NCBI GenBank assembly: GCA_000482145.1 | Contig: AUXH01000010.1 | Span: 24,333 to 88,332 of the forward strand | Direction: 5' to 3' | DNA length: 64,000 bases | Origin: Strigomonas culicis | Lineage: Eukaryota > Euglenozoa > Kinetoplastea > Trypanosomatida > Trypanosomatidae | Shown: one piece after another, positions 9,451-18,608 of the stretch | How positions within the stretch are numbered: position 1 is the first letter of the stretch | Layout of the letters: every line of letters begins with the position of its first letter | Program-made: the position numbers and the translations under genes | The notes under the pieces: generated by a model | Told to the model about the DNA's origin: nothing | Database searches by the model: none | The model's input: only the letters and a program-made list of their open reading frames with translations

Positions 9451-9900
9451 TTAAAAAAAAACACCCGTCACGTGCTCCTTATACGGCGGAGGCACACCAG
9501 ACATCCAGTCCATGGAGAGCACCGGCAGCAGTTCCATCCAGTTCAGCTTGATAAGCGCGACAAAAAAAGCGGCGAGGCAACACGCAATGTAGACCAGCTT
9601 GCCCAACTTCACCGCGCTCGCCACCTGAGCGTCCTTCTCCGCGTCCTCCTCGAAGGCGACGAACTCCTTGTTCACCCCCGCGATGGCCTGCAGAGGGTTC
9701 ACCACGGCCATGCCTACAAAAATGATGGAGAAAATAGACACGTCGTTACCGACCATCCACATCATGAGCAGCGTCATGGGCAGCTGCCGAATCGGCTGCA
9801 TGCGGATGTTGTTGATCTGCGCATTCGCGCGCGCGCGCTGCAGCTCCTGCTCCGTCATCGTGTTCTGGGCGCCCGCGGCACCGGTTGCCTTTAGTGACAT
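9451..9900 (-). CDS. EMC4: ER membrane protein complex subunit 4 (EMC4), 149 aa
   Basis: The frame from the ATG 9898-9900 gives a 149-residue protein of the EMC4 (DUF1077/TMEM85) family. The diagnostic core is GNDVSIFSIIFVGMAVVNP followed by LQAIAGVN, matching the family's conserved NDVSIFSI...NP(I/L)..I pattern. Two hydrophobic segments are visible, about residues 41-62 and 97-115. The EMC inserts tail-anchored and multipass proteins into the ER membrane; EMC4 is one of its membrane subunits. A longer upstream frame exists, but the purine tract at about 9957-9976 (polypyrimidine on the coding strand) lies inside it, so translation from 9900 is preferred. Length is close to that of EMC4 elsewhere (about 180 residues), slightly short at the N-terminus. 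Confidence 0.9.
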   Translation of the reverse strand: MSLKATGAAGAQNTMTEQELQRARANAQINNIRMQPIRQLPMTLLMMWMVGNDVSIFSIIFVGMAVVNPLQAIAGVNKEFVAFEEDAEKDAQVASAVKLGKLVYIACCLAAFFVALIKLNWMELLPVLSMDWMSGVPPPYKEHVTGVFF

Positions 9901-10443
9901 TGTTGGACTTAGCTTACGTGCGTTCTCTCTACGAGACGGTGGTATTGCACACGGGCGGGGAAAAAAAAAGAGAGAATGGTAGGCGAAAAAGAGGATATTA
10001 AGACCACAAGGACACATGGAAGAGTATGCTTATGGAGCAGGAGGGCAAACAAACAACAAGAAAAACACAAGCGAAGTCCGACAAGAGACCATAATGACGA
10101 CTTTTAAAATACAGCAAAAAGGAGATAAGGTTGGCCATAAAACTAATGAAAAGGAGGTATGCTACAGAAAAAAAAAAGATGGTAAAGGGGTAAACCATTT
10201 GCCAATCTTTACTACCAAATTCTAAACGTTTCTAAAAGCCTATGAACAAGACAAAAAAGGTGCTTGAACATGATAAAGCAATCTACACTCTTCGGTTCAT
10301 AATCTGCTTCAATACATCCTTCCTCAATCAAACGATGGATGTACGTATCGTATATTCCTCATAAACATGTAAATTGTACGTGCACCAGTTCTCCGTCTGT
10401 TTGTTTTACTCGAATGGAACGTTTGACGTTCACCCTTCCGGTT
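9901..10443 (-). other. AT-rich intergenic gap
   Basis: A 543-base spacer. The + strand purine run at about 9957-9976 is the likely polypyrimidine tract for EMC4. The rest is the probable 3' UTR of the small membrane protein gene; no other feature is seen. Confidence 0.5.
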
Positions 10444-10800
10444 TTAGAATGGTCCCACACGCGTGTTGCCGGGCACCTCCTCGAGGTTGCTCGCCCACCT
10501 ATACTTCTGCGGGCCGACGACGAACCACCAAAACAAGAAGCCGATGAAGCACCCGAAGTAGCGTGCGCCGCGGAAGTCGGAAACCATCATGACATCATCG
10601 ATCGTATTGCGGAACCGCCAGCGGCCGTACTTGCGCACGTTGCAGAAGTTGTTCGCCCAGCTGCCGAAGCACGCCATGCACGCCCCGCACATGATGCAGC
10701 TGCCGAGCAGCGTCACGATGCTGTGGAACGGACGGACCTGCATCCGGCAGGGCTGGAGGGCAACCTTGCTGCTCGTACTAAGCAACGAACGGCGAAACAT
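10444..10800 (-). CDS. Small membrane protein, probably mitochondrial, 118 aa
   Basis: I do not recognise the family. The N-terminal ~25 residues are Arg/Ser/Lys-bearing with no acidic residue (MFRRSLLSTSSKVALQPC), which suits a mitochondrial presequence. Two hydrophobic segments follow: about residues 27-47, which is Cys/Gly-rich (LLGSCIMCGACMACFG), and about 82-97 (YFGCFIGFLFWWFVVG). The loop between them is basic and aromatic, with WANNFCNVRKYGRWRF. The size and layout resemble accessory subunits of mitochondrial respiratory complexes or of the import machinery, but this is inference. The ATG is at 10798-10800. GC-rich third positions and compact position between two normal genes support a real gene. 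Confidence 0.72.
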   Translation of the reverse strand: MFRRSLLSTSSKVALQPCRMQVRPFHSIVTLLGSCIMCGACMACFGSWANNFCNVRKYGRWRFRNTIDDVMMVSDFRGARYFGCFIGFLFWWFVVGPQKYRWASNLEEVPGNTRVGPF

Positions 10801-11186
10801 GAGTTGGATGTGGGTTTTTCTTTTTAATGTGGATAATTAACGAAACTACAGGTTATGTACGGATACTATAGATGAAAAACTGTTGTGCTAAAAGAGCGTA
10901 CTAAATACTAAGTAGGAATCGGAGCGAAAGAAGTTGGCTGAAATACCGATAGCGCTCCAACTCTTTCCGTGTAAGATATCGATGCTAACTACAAAAGGAA
11001 GCGGATACAGGTCATCAAAAGTAAAGGAACAGAGAAGGAGAGAGAGAAAAGTGGTAAATGAAAACAAGCCTACAACAGAAGTATACGCAAAAGGACACGA
11101 GACGAAAGCAAAATACGTAAAGACAAAAAAAAAGATGAACACTTCGCAGTATAGATTCAAATATACGTAGGTTGGCTAAAACAGAT
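10801..11186 (-). other. AT-rich intergenic gap
   Basis: A 386-base spacer. A purine run at about 11033-11051 (polypyrimidine on the coding strand) is the likely splicing signal for the small membrane protein. Open frames here are low-complexity Phe/Ser shadows of that purine-rich DNA. Confidence 0.45.
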
Positions 11187-13310
11187 TCAGCGCTGTGAAA
11201 ACTGGTGACTGCCTTTTCTCGTGTATCTCTTGTCACGCCGACCAGACGGGTCCTCCGAGCGCCGCTGGTCCCGCCTGCCCCGCAACGCGCGCACGCAGAC
11301 ATCAAAGTTATCCTTATACTGGCTCATCTCCGCGACTAATGGGAACAGCATATTCTCCGCCGTCGGAAGCTGATCGAACCCCCCGCCGCCCTCCGCCGCC
11401 CTGCCGCCCTTTACGTGCTGCGGTGGCCCGAAGTGTCTGCCCCGCTTCTGCTTCACGCAAATGTACAGCTGCTCGCAGATCAGCCGGCGCTGCGCCGGCG
11501 GCAGCCCGGAGACAAAGATGACCGCCTTGGACACCATGTACTGCCAGAACTCCACGGCCGTCGGCGCCGCAGCCCCTCGACGGGACGCGGCAGCGCTGTG
11601 AAGCCCCGGCCGCGCCGGTGCCTCTGGGCAGAGCACCGTGCCGGGAAGCCGGGCAAGGCAGTTCAGGATCTTCGTGAAGTGGTACGAGTTCACGAAATGA
11701 GAATCGCTCGCCAGGAGCTCCGCAGCCAAGAACTTGGAGAGCCTCTGCAGCAGCCACTCCTGCCGCCGCAGGTCCAGCGGCGCCCCCGGCGTGCCGCCGC
11801 GTCCCTCCGCGCCCCGCTCCCGCGCGTAGGGCGGCCACAGCACCGGCAAGTAGATGCGCAGCAAGGCGAAGCACTGCACGAGCGAGGTGAACTTCAAAAC
11901 GCCCCTGTGCCTGCGCGACGGCGGCACCGCGTCACCGCCGCGTCGCTGCAGCTGGCTCAGCAGGAGGTGGTTATGCCGGGCGGAGATCATAATGAAGTAG
12001 AACAGCTCGGACACCAAGTAGCCGTGCGTCAGCTGGACGCCTCGCTCCGCCTCGCCCGGGCCCTTCCCGTGGGAGCCGGAGCCAGACGCCGACAGCGGGA
12101 CATCTCTCGCCGCCCCCTTCGCCTCCAACAACCGCCGGATGTCACCCGTCAGCGACTCCACCAACGTGGCCGACGCCTCCGTGTCGAGACGTAGCCGCGT
12201 CAGCACCTCCAGCGCGGCCAGTGCATCGTCCGCCGTGCCCACCGCAGCCGCGAAGGGTACCTCCTCCACGCCGTCGGCCGCGCTCGGCGGCACCGGGGCG
12301 GCCCCCGTCGCAGCGCTCGGCCCAAACCCAGCGCCGCCGGCCACATGCCTCTCGTCGGTCGGGCGCGCGTGCGGCGAGTGCTGCGGCGCCTTGAGGATGA
12401 AGAAGAAGACGATGCGCTCGAGGCACAAGTCCGCGAGGGTCCGCTTCGCGTACAGCAGGTCCGACGGCGGCGCGGCGCCGGTCCCCTGCCGCTCCAGGAA
12501 GGTCATCTCGCGCGCCACGTAGTGCAGCGCGGCCATCATCTCCGCGCAGCTGCACGTCGCCTTGTTGCGCACCATCGACTGCAGCCCAACCTGCAGCGCC
12601 CCGAGGTCCATGTGCAGCCGGTCGTCTGAGAGGCCGTGGAAGCAGATGTAGCAGAAGTCGTGGAGGGTGCCGTCGTTCACCACATCCCCCGGCGCCGGCG
12701 CGCGCGAGCGGCTGCGGACGGCGCTGTTCTGCTTCTGGCGACAGTACAGCATGGCGCTCCCGACGTGATGGTTCCAGAAGAGCAAGAAGTCGTCCCGCCG
12801 ACGTGCCCGCTCCCGCCGCCCGACGCCCTCCTGCGCGCCCGCGCCCGTCGGCGCCGTGCCCACCGCGACGCGGTGCTGCTTGCAGGCCAGCAGGAACTGC
12901 GGGAAGGAGACCACCTCCGCGGCGTCGACGGCGCGCGCGCCCCACAAGCCGTCGCCCTCCACGCCGTCCTCGTTTTCCACCGCGGTCTGCTGCGTCTCTC
13001 GCGCGGTAGACGGCGCCATGGGCGGCGCCGGTCCGAACGCGGCGGCGCGGGCCGCGTCCACGCGCGCGTTGACACCGCGGACGACCTCCAGTGCCTCGCG
13101 CCGCTCGCGCTCGTGGTACGGCGCGCTCCCCGCGACGGGCCGCTCCTCGCGCTCCACCGCCTGCTCCAGCAGCAGCTGGCGCTCGAGCGCCGCCCGCTGT
13201 GCCGGGCTGCCGATGGGGTGCGCGCGGCGCGCCAGCAGCGGCCGTGTGCGCCCACCCAGTGAGCACACGGGCCGCAGCCGCAGCGCCGTCTGTTTAAGTG
13301 GAAACGACAT
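11187..13310 (-). CDS. Unknown protein, probably mitochondrial, 707 aa
   Basis: No family recognised. The first ATG in this frame is 13308-13310; a longer version would need a GTG start. The N-terminus is rich in Arg, Leu, Ser and lacks acidic residues for about 40 residues, consistent with mitochondrial import. The rest looks mainly helical, with repeated Leu-rich segments (for example LSDDRLHMDLGALQVGL, LEVLTRLRLDTEASATL, SLVQCFALLRIYLPVLW, SYHFTKILNCLARLPG) separated by Ala/Gly/Arg-rich linkers. This pattern resembles the helical-repeat proteins common in trypanosomatid mitochondrial RNA processing and mitoribosome assembly, but no PPR or RAP motif could be confirmed by eye. The C-terminus is strongly basic (RRDQRRSEDPSGRRDKR). 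Confidence 0.72.
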   Translation of the reverse strand: MSFPLKQTALRLRPVCSLGGRTRPLLARRAHPIGSPAQRAALERQLLLEQAVEREERPVAGSAPYHERERREALEVVRGVNARVDAARAAAFGPAPPMAPSTARETQQTAVENEDGVEGDGLWGARAVDAAEVVSFPQFLLACKQHRVAVGTAPTGAGAQEGVGRRERARRRDDFLLFWNHHVGSAMLYCRQKQNSAVRSRSRAPAPGDVVNDGTLHDFCYICFHGLSDDRLHMDLGALQVGLQSMVRNKATCSCAEMMAALHYVAREMTFLERQGTGAAPPSDLLYAKRTLADLCLERIVFFFILKAPQHSPHARPTDERHVAGGAGFGPSAATGAAPVPPSAADGVEEVPFAAAVGTADDALAALEVLTRLRLDTEASATLVESLTGDIRRLLEAKGAARDVPLSASGSGSHGKGPGEAERGVQLTHGYLVSELFYFIMISARHNHLLLSQLQRRGGDAVPPSRRHRGVLKFTSLVQCFALLRIYLPVLWPPYARERGAEGRGGTPGAPLDLRRQEWLLQRLSKFLAAELLASDSHFVNSYHFTKILNCLARLPGTVLCPEAPARPGLHSAAASRRGAAAPTAVEFWQYMVSKAVIFVSGLPPAQRRLICEQLYICVKQKRGRHFGPPQHVKGGRAAEGGGGFDQLPTAENMLFPLVAEMSQYKDNFDVCVRALRGRRDQRRSEDPSGRRDKRYTRKGSHQFSQR

Positions 13311-13644
13311 AAATGTTGGGTCTGTCGCACATGCAGACACTTTTCGTGCGGATGTGTAGTTGACTACAATCGTCTTCTTGTCACGCTACAGGCTTCCTGC
13401 TAGGTTCTAAAGTAAATAAAAGAGGCGGAGAGACGCGTTTGAAGGATCTGCAACCTGTACACCGCACCGTATACCCTGTTGGTGCGCATCAGAAGCCACA
13501 TCTAACAAGAAACGAGGGGAAAAAGAGTGTTCTATCATTCAATATCTGCTTAGTATACAAAGGAATTGTTAGAGATCACGAGCAAACAAACAAAGAGTTG
13601 CCCCTTCGTAGGCGCCTTCTACGCTGCAAGGGCACGACCCGCGC
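13311..13644 (-). other. Intergenic gap
   Basis: A 334-base spacer with a modest purine stretch at about 13411-13437 that could serve as the polypyrimidine tract for the 707-residue gene. Nothing else is seen. Confidence 0.45.
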
Positions 13645-15615
13645 TCAAATGATCGCCTTCCAGAGGACAGAGGTACTCGCCGTGCCGCACTCAGCGGCCG
13701 AGCGCTGCAGCTCCTCCGCAAAAACGCGATGGCGCTCTCGCTCCCCCTCATGGTCCTCCATCATGCCGCTCCATATCGCAGAGCCGATGGCGGTGCACTG
13801 GTACGGCGCCTGCGGCAGCGGCGGCCGCTGCACGCGCAGCCACGCTCTCTTGCGCCCACTGCGGCCGCGGCGGTGAGAATCTGTGGACGTCGCGTCACTG
13901 TCGTCATCGCTGTCCGACGAGCTCTCCGAGTCATCGGAATCCGAATCGGATGTCGCCTCATCCTCGGAAGAAGACGTCTCGCTGCTCTCCGCGTCCGAGT
14001 CAGCACTGCTGCCGTCCGAGGACCCACCGCTGCTCGCGGAAGCATCACTGCTGCCGCTGCTGCTGTCCTCATCGGATGAAGAGGAGGATGAAGCATCTCG
14101 TCTGCGCTTTCGGTCCTTCGGGGCCTTACGTGGGGCGCCCTTTGCGTCCTTCGCATCGCTGCGCCCTGTCCCGGCCACCTCCTCCGCGCGCGGCGCGCCC
14201 TCTGCCCGGCGTGGGGCCGCCGCCGCGCGCTGCCGCTCGCTCCTCTCCCGTTCCTTCGCCCGCCTCTCTTCCTGGACGACGCGCAGCACCGCGGCGGAGC
14301 ACTGCCGCCCCACGTAGTGCAGCAAGTGGTAGAGCCCCTTCACGCGCAGCGCGTCGCCGGTGATGAGCAGCGGCAGGCGCCGGTCCGTGCAGGCGATGTA
14401 GCTATTGTACGTGTGCTGCGGGTTCAGTGTGTGGAACGCCATCTTCGCCTGCCGGCCGCCCGCCGCAGTGGGGCCACCGCCGCCGCCGCGGCTCGCCGTG
14501 GCGCCCACCAGCGGTGCCGTGCTCGTCGCGTTGGCGAAGGCGGTGAAGGACTCCTCCAGCGGTGACTCTCGCACCACACGGGCCAGCAGCCTGTTGACCG
14601 CGCCGTACGGGCTGCCGACGTCCGGCGGCGCGGCGGGGGCGGCCGCGCGCCGCCCCTTCCCTTTGCCTTTGCCCTTCGCGCTCACCGGGGGCGGCGCCGT
14701 GTGCTGCTCCTTTTCCATCTGCCGCACAAAGTACGCGTAGGCTTTGGTGCCAAAGCAGTGGATGAGGTTTTCCTTGAAGCCCGGCTCGCACAAGTTGATC
14801 GCCTCCAGCGCCTCGTGTGTGAACACCATGCTCTCCCGCGTCGGCTCGCTGGCGTCCTTTGGCGTCATGCTGAGGATGCTCTCGAGGCTGCCCACGTAGG
14901 ACGTGCCGTGCCGCGCCGTCCGCCCCTTCTCCATCTTGCTGATCACGATGCGCCGCACGTCCGCGTGGATGATGACGGCGCGGTGCGTGATGCCGCAGGA
15001 GACGGCGTCCATCATCGCATTGGAGAAGAAGGAGAGGGACGACAGGCGCAACTTGGCCGGGGCGGGGGCGAGCGCCTCCGCCGGCGGCAGGCTCACCACG
15101 GCGTTTAAGCCTAACAAAAAGTGTGTGAAGAACTGCAAAAAGGGAGACCCGTTCGTGTGCGCTGCGGGGCCGGCCGCGCCGGCCGCCGCTGCACTCGGCC
15201 TCGGCTCCCTAGACGGTGCGACCGGCGTCGGCGTCAGCGCCATGCAGTGCAGTGGCAACACGACCATCACGTCCCTCTCGTGCACGTACGGGGTCACCTG
15301 TCGCACGAAGTACGCCACCGTATACGCCACCGGCTGCGTCTGTCGCGCCGGCGCCTCACGGGAAGCGCCGGCGCTGCCGCCACCTCCGTCTGCGACCGGG
15401 CTCGCGTGCCCTCTGCTCTGAAGAAACTGCTGCAGGTGCGCCTCCGAGTTCAGCACAGCGAAGGGAAAGTAAAAGCTAAACAGCGGCTGCACGCGGCCGC
15501 ACTCGGAGAGCTCCACGTAGAAGTCGGAGAAGCGTAAAACAATAGAGGAACGGTTGCGAGAAACAGCACACTCCGCCATCACAGGGGACATGAACTCGCC
15601 GCGTGTGGTTGACAT
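13645..15615 (-). CDS. Unknown protein with Ser/Asp/Glu-rich C-terminal tract, 656 aa
   Basis: A complete frame from the ATG 15613-15615. I do not recognise a domain. Residues 1-130 look like a folded, partly beta-rich region (SSIVLRFSDFYVELSECG, LFSFYFPFAVLN); residues about 175-290 include DAVSCGITHRAVIIHADVRR and VFTHEALEAINLCEPGF; about 380-440 include AFHTLNPQHTYNSYIACTD and LKGLYHLLHYVGRQ-like helices. From about 450 the sequence becomes basic (EERRAKERERSERQRAAAA), then turns into a long Ser/Asp/Glu-rich tract at about 510-600 suitable for casein-kinase phosphorylation, and ends with a basic patch (RRGRSGRKRAWLR) and a short folded tail. The alternating basic/acidic tail suggests a nuclear or nucleolar protein, which is inference. 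A (GA)n tract upstream at about 15706-15741 fits trans-splicing. Confidence 0.72.
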   Translation of the reverse strand: MSTTRGEFMSPVMAECAVSRNRSSIVLRFSDFYVELSECGRVQPLFSFYFPFAVLNSEAHLQQFLQSRGHASPVADGGGGSAGASREAPARQTQPVAYTVAYFVRQVTPYVHERDVMVVLPLHCMALTPTPVAPSREPRPSAAAAGAAGPAAHTNGSPFLQFFTHFLLGLNAVVSLPPAEALAPAPAKLRLSSLSFFSNAMMDAVSCGITHRAVIIHADVRRIVISKMEKGRTARHGTSYVGSLESILSMTPKDASEPTRESMVFTHEALEAINLCEPGFKENLIHCFGTKAYAYFVRQMEKEQHTAPPPVSAKGKGKGKGRRAAAPAAPPDVGSPYGAVNRLLARVVRESPLEESFTAFANATSTAPLVGATASRGGGGGPTAAGGRQAKMAFHTLNPQHTYNSYIACTDRRLPLLITGDALRVKGLYHLLHYVGRQCSAAVLRVVQEERRAKERERSERQRAAAAPRRAEGAPRAEEVAGTGRSDAKDAKGAPRKAPKDRKRRRDASSSSSSDEDSSSGSSDASASSGGSSDGSSADSDAESSETSSSEDEATSDSDSDDSESSSDSDDDSDATSTDSHRRGRSGRKRAWLRVQRPPLPQAPYQCTAIGSAIWSGMMEDHEGERERHRVFAEELQRSAAECGTASTSVLWKAII

Positions 15616-15931
15616 GACTTTTCTATACGTCCTTCTATTCTAAAGGTGTTTTAATGCTATATAGGTAACTAGAGCACAGGTACAATGTCCGACCAGGGAT
15701 AGGGGGATAAAAAAAAAAGAGAGAGAGAGAGAGAAGAAAAAGGGGTTAACGAAAAGCAATGATTAGTACGGTAAGCACAGTAGTTTTTTAGTATTATCAT
15801 CCCATGTAGCATGGGTATCCTTTTGACCTATTATAATGAATCACGATAAACGTGCCCCCCCCCCATATGTTTCAGCTTTATTCCGTGTATTAATAGCTTG
15901 TTATTATCAATAGTGTGGATGTTCCTACGTA
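15616..15931 (-). other. Intergenic gap with GA-rich polypyrimidine tract
   Basis: A 316-base spacer. The run of A and GA at about 15706-15741 on the + strand is a coding-strand polypyrimidine tract about 90 bases before the ATG at 15615. A C-run occurs near 15855-15864. No gene is seen. Confidence 0.5.
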
Positions 15932-17269
15932 TTATTGTTCCTTCTTTTCCTTCTGCTCTGAGGGTTTCTCCTTATCGCCTTCCTTCTTATTCTTAATGGA
16001 GGCCTGAGCGGACCCCTCTTGGGTCTGGCCGCCCTGTACCGTCTGCAGCCTACGCTGCGCCTCGCGCTTCTCCTTCCCCTCCTTGGAGCCCATCATGCCC
16101 TGCATGACCAACGTGTAGAGCAGGAAGAGCGGCATCATGTACTTTGTCCACACGGACGTTAATTCCCCGCGGGCGCCGTACACGAGCTTGTTCGGCTTGG
16201 TGTACGCGTGCACCCAGACGTGGTCGTGCCGACCTTCCTTCACCGCGCTGCCGTCCGCGGCCAGCGCGGGCAGCTGCAGGAACAGCGCAAACTCGTGCTC
16301 GCTGAACAGACGCAGCACGAGCGATCCCTCCGCCCGCTGGGCGGCGGCCGATGCCTTGTCGCCGGCGAGGTGCCGGAAGTAGTTCGCGTTGAGGTCGAGG
16401 AAGGCGGACGCCTGCTGTGCGAGCGCCTCCACACCGGTCAGCACGAGGCCCGTGAAGGGCGCCGACTCGGGGCGCAGCGTGAACTCCGCGGACACGAGTG
16501 GCTTCAAGTAGTCCGCGTCTTCGTCGCCGCCGTGGTCGCTCTCCTCGTTGATCGCGCCCTCGTCCAGACGGTCCTTGAAGCGCTCCAGCTCCTTCTTGTC
16601 GGACGGGACGTAGAAGATGTTGATGCGGCCGCTCGCCGCGTTCGCGTGCCGCAGCTTGATCTCGAAGTAGAAGAGCGTCGGGCGCAGCACGACGGGCTCC
16701 TTCTTGCCGTCGACGGCCAAGTAGTTGTTCTCGTCCAGCTGCTGCGCGAGCACCGAGGCGTCCAGGCCCATCCCCAGCCGGTCGTCGTCCGCGTCGCGCT
16801 CGCGGCTGAAGTGGCCGCCGAGGTACGCCGCCTCGCCGCGCGCCCCGTCGGGGTGCGGCGCGGGCGTGTTGACAGGGATGACCTCGCCCTGGATGAAGTC
16901 GTTGAAGGCGTACGAGACGCGGCTGCGCACCGTCGCGTTGAACACGCCGAAGCGCTGCGACATGATGCTCAGCACAAAATTCTGCGACAGAATCTTGTTC
17001 AGCGGTGGGAGCGTTTGGGGGTCCACCGCCTTCTTGTCCGCCTTCGCGGTCGGCTTCTCGGAGGCAGGCGCCGCGGCGCTCTCGACCGGCTTCGCGTCCG
17101 CCCTAACGGGGATCTCCGCAGCCGCGCCACCCTCCTCCGGCGCGTTCCGGCGCTTCCGCGCCGCGTCCGTGAAGGGGAGGGCGATGCAGAGCACCACTAG
17201 CACGAACAGGCACAACAGCACACGGCCGCGGGTGCCGGCAAGGCGTGAGCGGTGCGGCGCCGACGACAT
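15932..17269 (-). CDS. Type I membrane protein of the secretory pathway, unknown, 445 aa
   Basis: The frame begins at the ATG 17267-17269. A clear signal sequence is present: basic RSRLAGTRGR, then the hydrophobic core VLLCLFVLVVLCIALPF, with likely cleavage near residue 36. A low-complexity Ala/Lys/Pro linker (about 40-85) leads into a lumenal or extracellular domain of roughly 280 residues with strand-like segments such as TLFYFEIKLRHANA, GRINIFYVPSD and EGSLVLRLFSEHEFALFLQL, probably a beta-sandwich. A single C-terminal membrane segment (YMMPLFLLYTLVMQ, about 375-392) is followed by a charged cytosolic tail rich in Lys and Glu. The overall plan resembles the small lumenal-domain subunits of the ER membrane complex (EMC7/EMC10), but I cannot assign it. 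The tail's KxKxx-like end is compatible with ER residence. Confidence 0.75.
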   Translation of the reverse strand: MSSAPHRSRLAGTRGRVLLCLFVLVVLCIALPFTDAARKRRNAPEEGGAAAEIPVRADAKPVESAAAPASEKPTAKADKKAVDPQTLPPLNKILSQNFVLSIMSQRFGVFNATVRSRVSYAFNDFIQGEVIPVNTPAPHPDGARGEAAYLGGHFSRERDADDDRLGMGLDASVLAQQLDENNYLAVDGKKEPVVLRPTLFYFEIKLRHANAASGRINIFYVPSDKKELERFKDRLDEGAINEESDHGGDEDADYLKPLVSAEFTLRPESAPFTGLVLTGVEALAQQASAFLDLNANYFRHLAGDKASAAAQRAEGSLVLRLFSEHEFALFLQLPALAADGSAVKEGRHDHVWVHAYTKPNKLVYGARGELTSVWTKYMMPLFLLYTLVMQGMMGSKEGKEKREAQRRLQTVQGGQTQEGSAQASIKNKKEGDKEKPSEQKEKKEQ

Positions 17270-17518
17270 GTCTTGATATCGATAGAAGTACGTAACGCTT
17301 ACGTGCAGAAAGGGAAAAGGAAAAACTGTTTAGCTTATCAGGACAAGCAGATACTATGGAGAGAAAGAAGGAAAGAGAGAAGGCGAATAGCAAACAAAAA
17401 AGGGGGTTGAAACAAATTATAGAAACCATGTTACTTTTTTGTTGGAAATTAAAACACGAGCACCGAAGTGCTCCCTTTTTGTATGTTTGATACTTCTTCG
17501 CTCTCTACGTGCTGTCAA

Positions 17519-17583
17519 TCTCGCGCCGCTTTTGAACCTATTTTCTTATTTGTGTATAAGTAAACGGCCTTCGAACGATGCTT
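17519..17583. repeat. 65-bp direct repeat, copy 1
   Basis: A 65-base block is repeated without mismatch at 17665-17729, offset by 146 bases. It begins tctcgcgccgctttt and ends ttcgaacgatgctt. It lies in the gap downstream of the DUF1796-type gene. Confidence 0.9.
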
Positions 17584-17664
17584 GAAGGGTAAGGGAATGA
17601 ATGAAAGGAAGGAGGAGAGAAACAACAACAATAAAGATAAATCTATAGTAGCAGTCCCAATGAC

Positions 17665-17729
17665 TCTCGCGCCGCTTTTGAACCTATTTTCTTATTTGTG
17701 TATAAGTAAACGGCCTTCGAACGATGCTT
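17665..17729. repeat. 65-bp direct repeat, copy 2
   Basis: Identical to 17519-17583. The 81 bases between the copies are A/G-rich and not repeated, so the pair looks like a recent local duplication. Confidence 0.9.
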
Positions 17730-17935
17730 ATGAACGGAGTGCACGCGTTGTGCCTCCATCGCACGGGATACATGCACACGCGCACGCACAAAAAAAAAAA
17801 ACATGCACTTATCAAATGACAAATCTAGCAGCAGCTTGATGGTTTCTATTGCACAAATGGTTGCTGTAGAAACCACGATTCTGCTGCACTGTGGTCGGCT
17901 GTACCAGATGCATAACTATCGATAAGAGGACCTTT

Positions 17936-18415
17936 CAGCGTTAAAGGGTTCTTGTTATAGAGGTTTTTCATGAGGCAATCAAAGAACATTCGAAATAGTT
18001 GGTACATCATTTAGGTGCTAATAAACAGAAAAAAAAAAGCTCACTCCACAGCAATGGCACTCAGCGTTAAAGGGTTCTTGTTATTTGTATTTTCATTCAG
18101 CTTCAAAGAACATTCGAAAAAAAAAAGGTAGTACATCATTTAGAAAAAAGAAAAAGATCACTACGCAGCGATGGTACTCAGCGTTAAAGGGTTCTTGTTA
18201 TTGGGTGTTTTCATTCAGCTTCAAAGAACATTCGAAAAAAAATGTTGGTACATCATTTTTCTTGTTTGAAATGCATCTATACACAAATAGCGTCAAAAAG
18301 AAAGCAGCAATGACAAAAACATCAGAGTTAAATGGTACTATACGATGGTATTTAGTTTCATTAAAGACTCAAAGAACACTCAGAGAATATCGATTGATCA
18401 TCATTTCCTTATAAA
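17936..18415. repeat. Tandem repeat, ~120-bp units, three clear copies and one decayed
   Basis: Units start at 17936, 18062 and 18179, each opening with a shared core (gttaaagggttcttgtt) followed by a cattcagcttcaaagaacattcg-like block and a gtacatcattt block. Spacing is 126 then 117 bases. A fourth, decayed copy begins near 18323 (cagagttaaatgg) and retains the ttca..aaagaaca..atcattt words. The units sit in the probable 3' UTR of the gene at 18609-19913. Confidence 0.8.
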
Positions 18416-18608
18416 CTTGAAGATAAAGATAGGGAGAAAGAGAAGGAAAGCGTGGCGAAGTTGAATTATCCTTTTCTAACAACAGACGCATTTACATAAG
18501 CACACTCGTGTCTTGTTTTTGCAGTGTTTTTTTTTTCTTTTATGTTGTTGTTGTTTTTTAATGTGACAACTAATACACGCGGGTCCTCCGCCTTCACCGT
18601 ACGCACGG

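Larger units (their letters stand above)
17270..18608 (-). other. Long intergenic gap with two kinds of direct repeat
   Basis: This 1.3 kb gap should hold the 3' UTR of the DUF1796-type gene and the 5' region of the type I membrane protein. A purine tract at about 17305-17325 is the likely splicing signal for the latter. Two repeat families, annotated separately, fill much of the rest. Short open frames on both strands have no coding character. Confidence 0.5.

Noticed and set aside
10888..11160. A 90-codon Phe/Ser-rich open frame on the minus strand
   Set aside because: It reads through an AT- and pyrimidine-rich intergenic tract and has no coding character.
15932..17269. Assignment of the type I membrane protein as EMC10 or EMC7
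   Set aside because: Only the overall plan (signal peptide, beta-rich lumenal part, single C-terminal membrane helix) agrees; no specific motif could be matched by eye.
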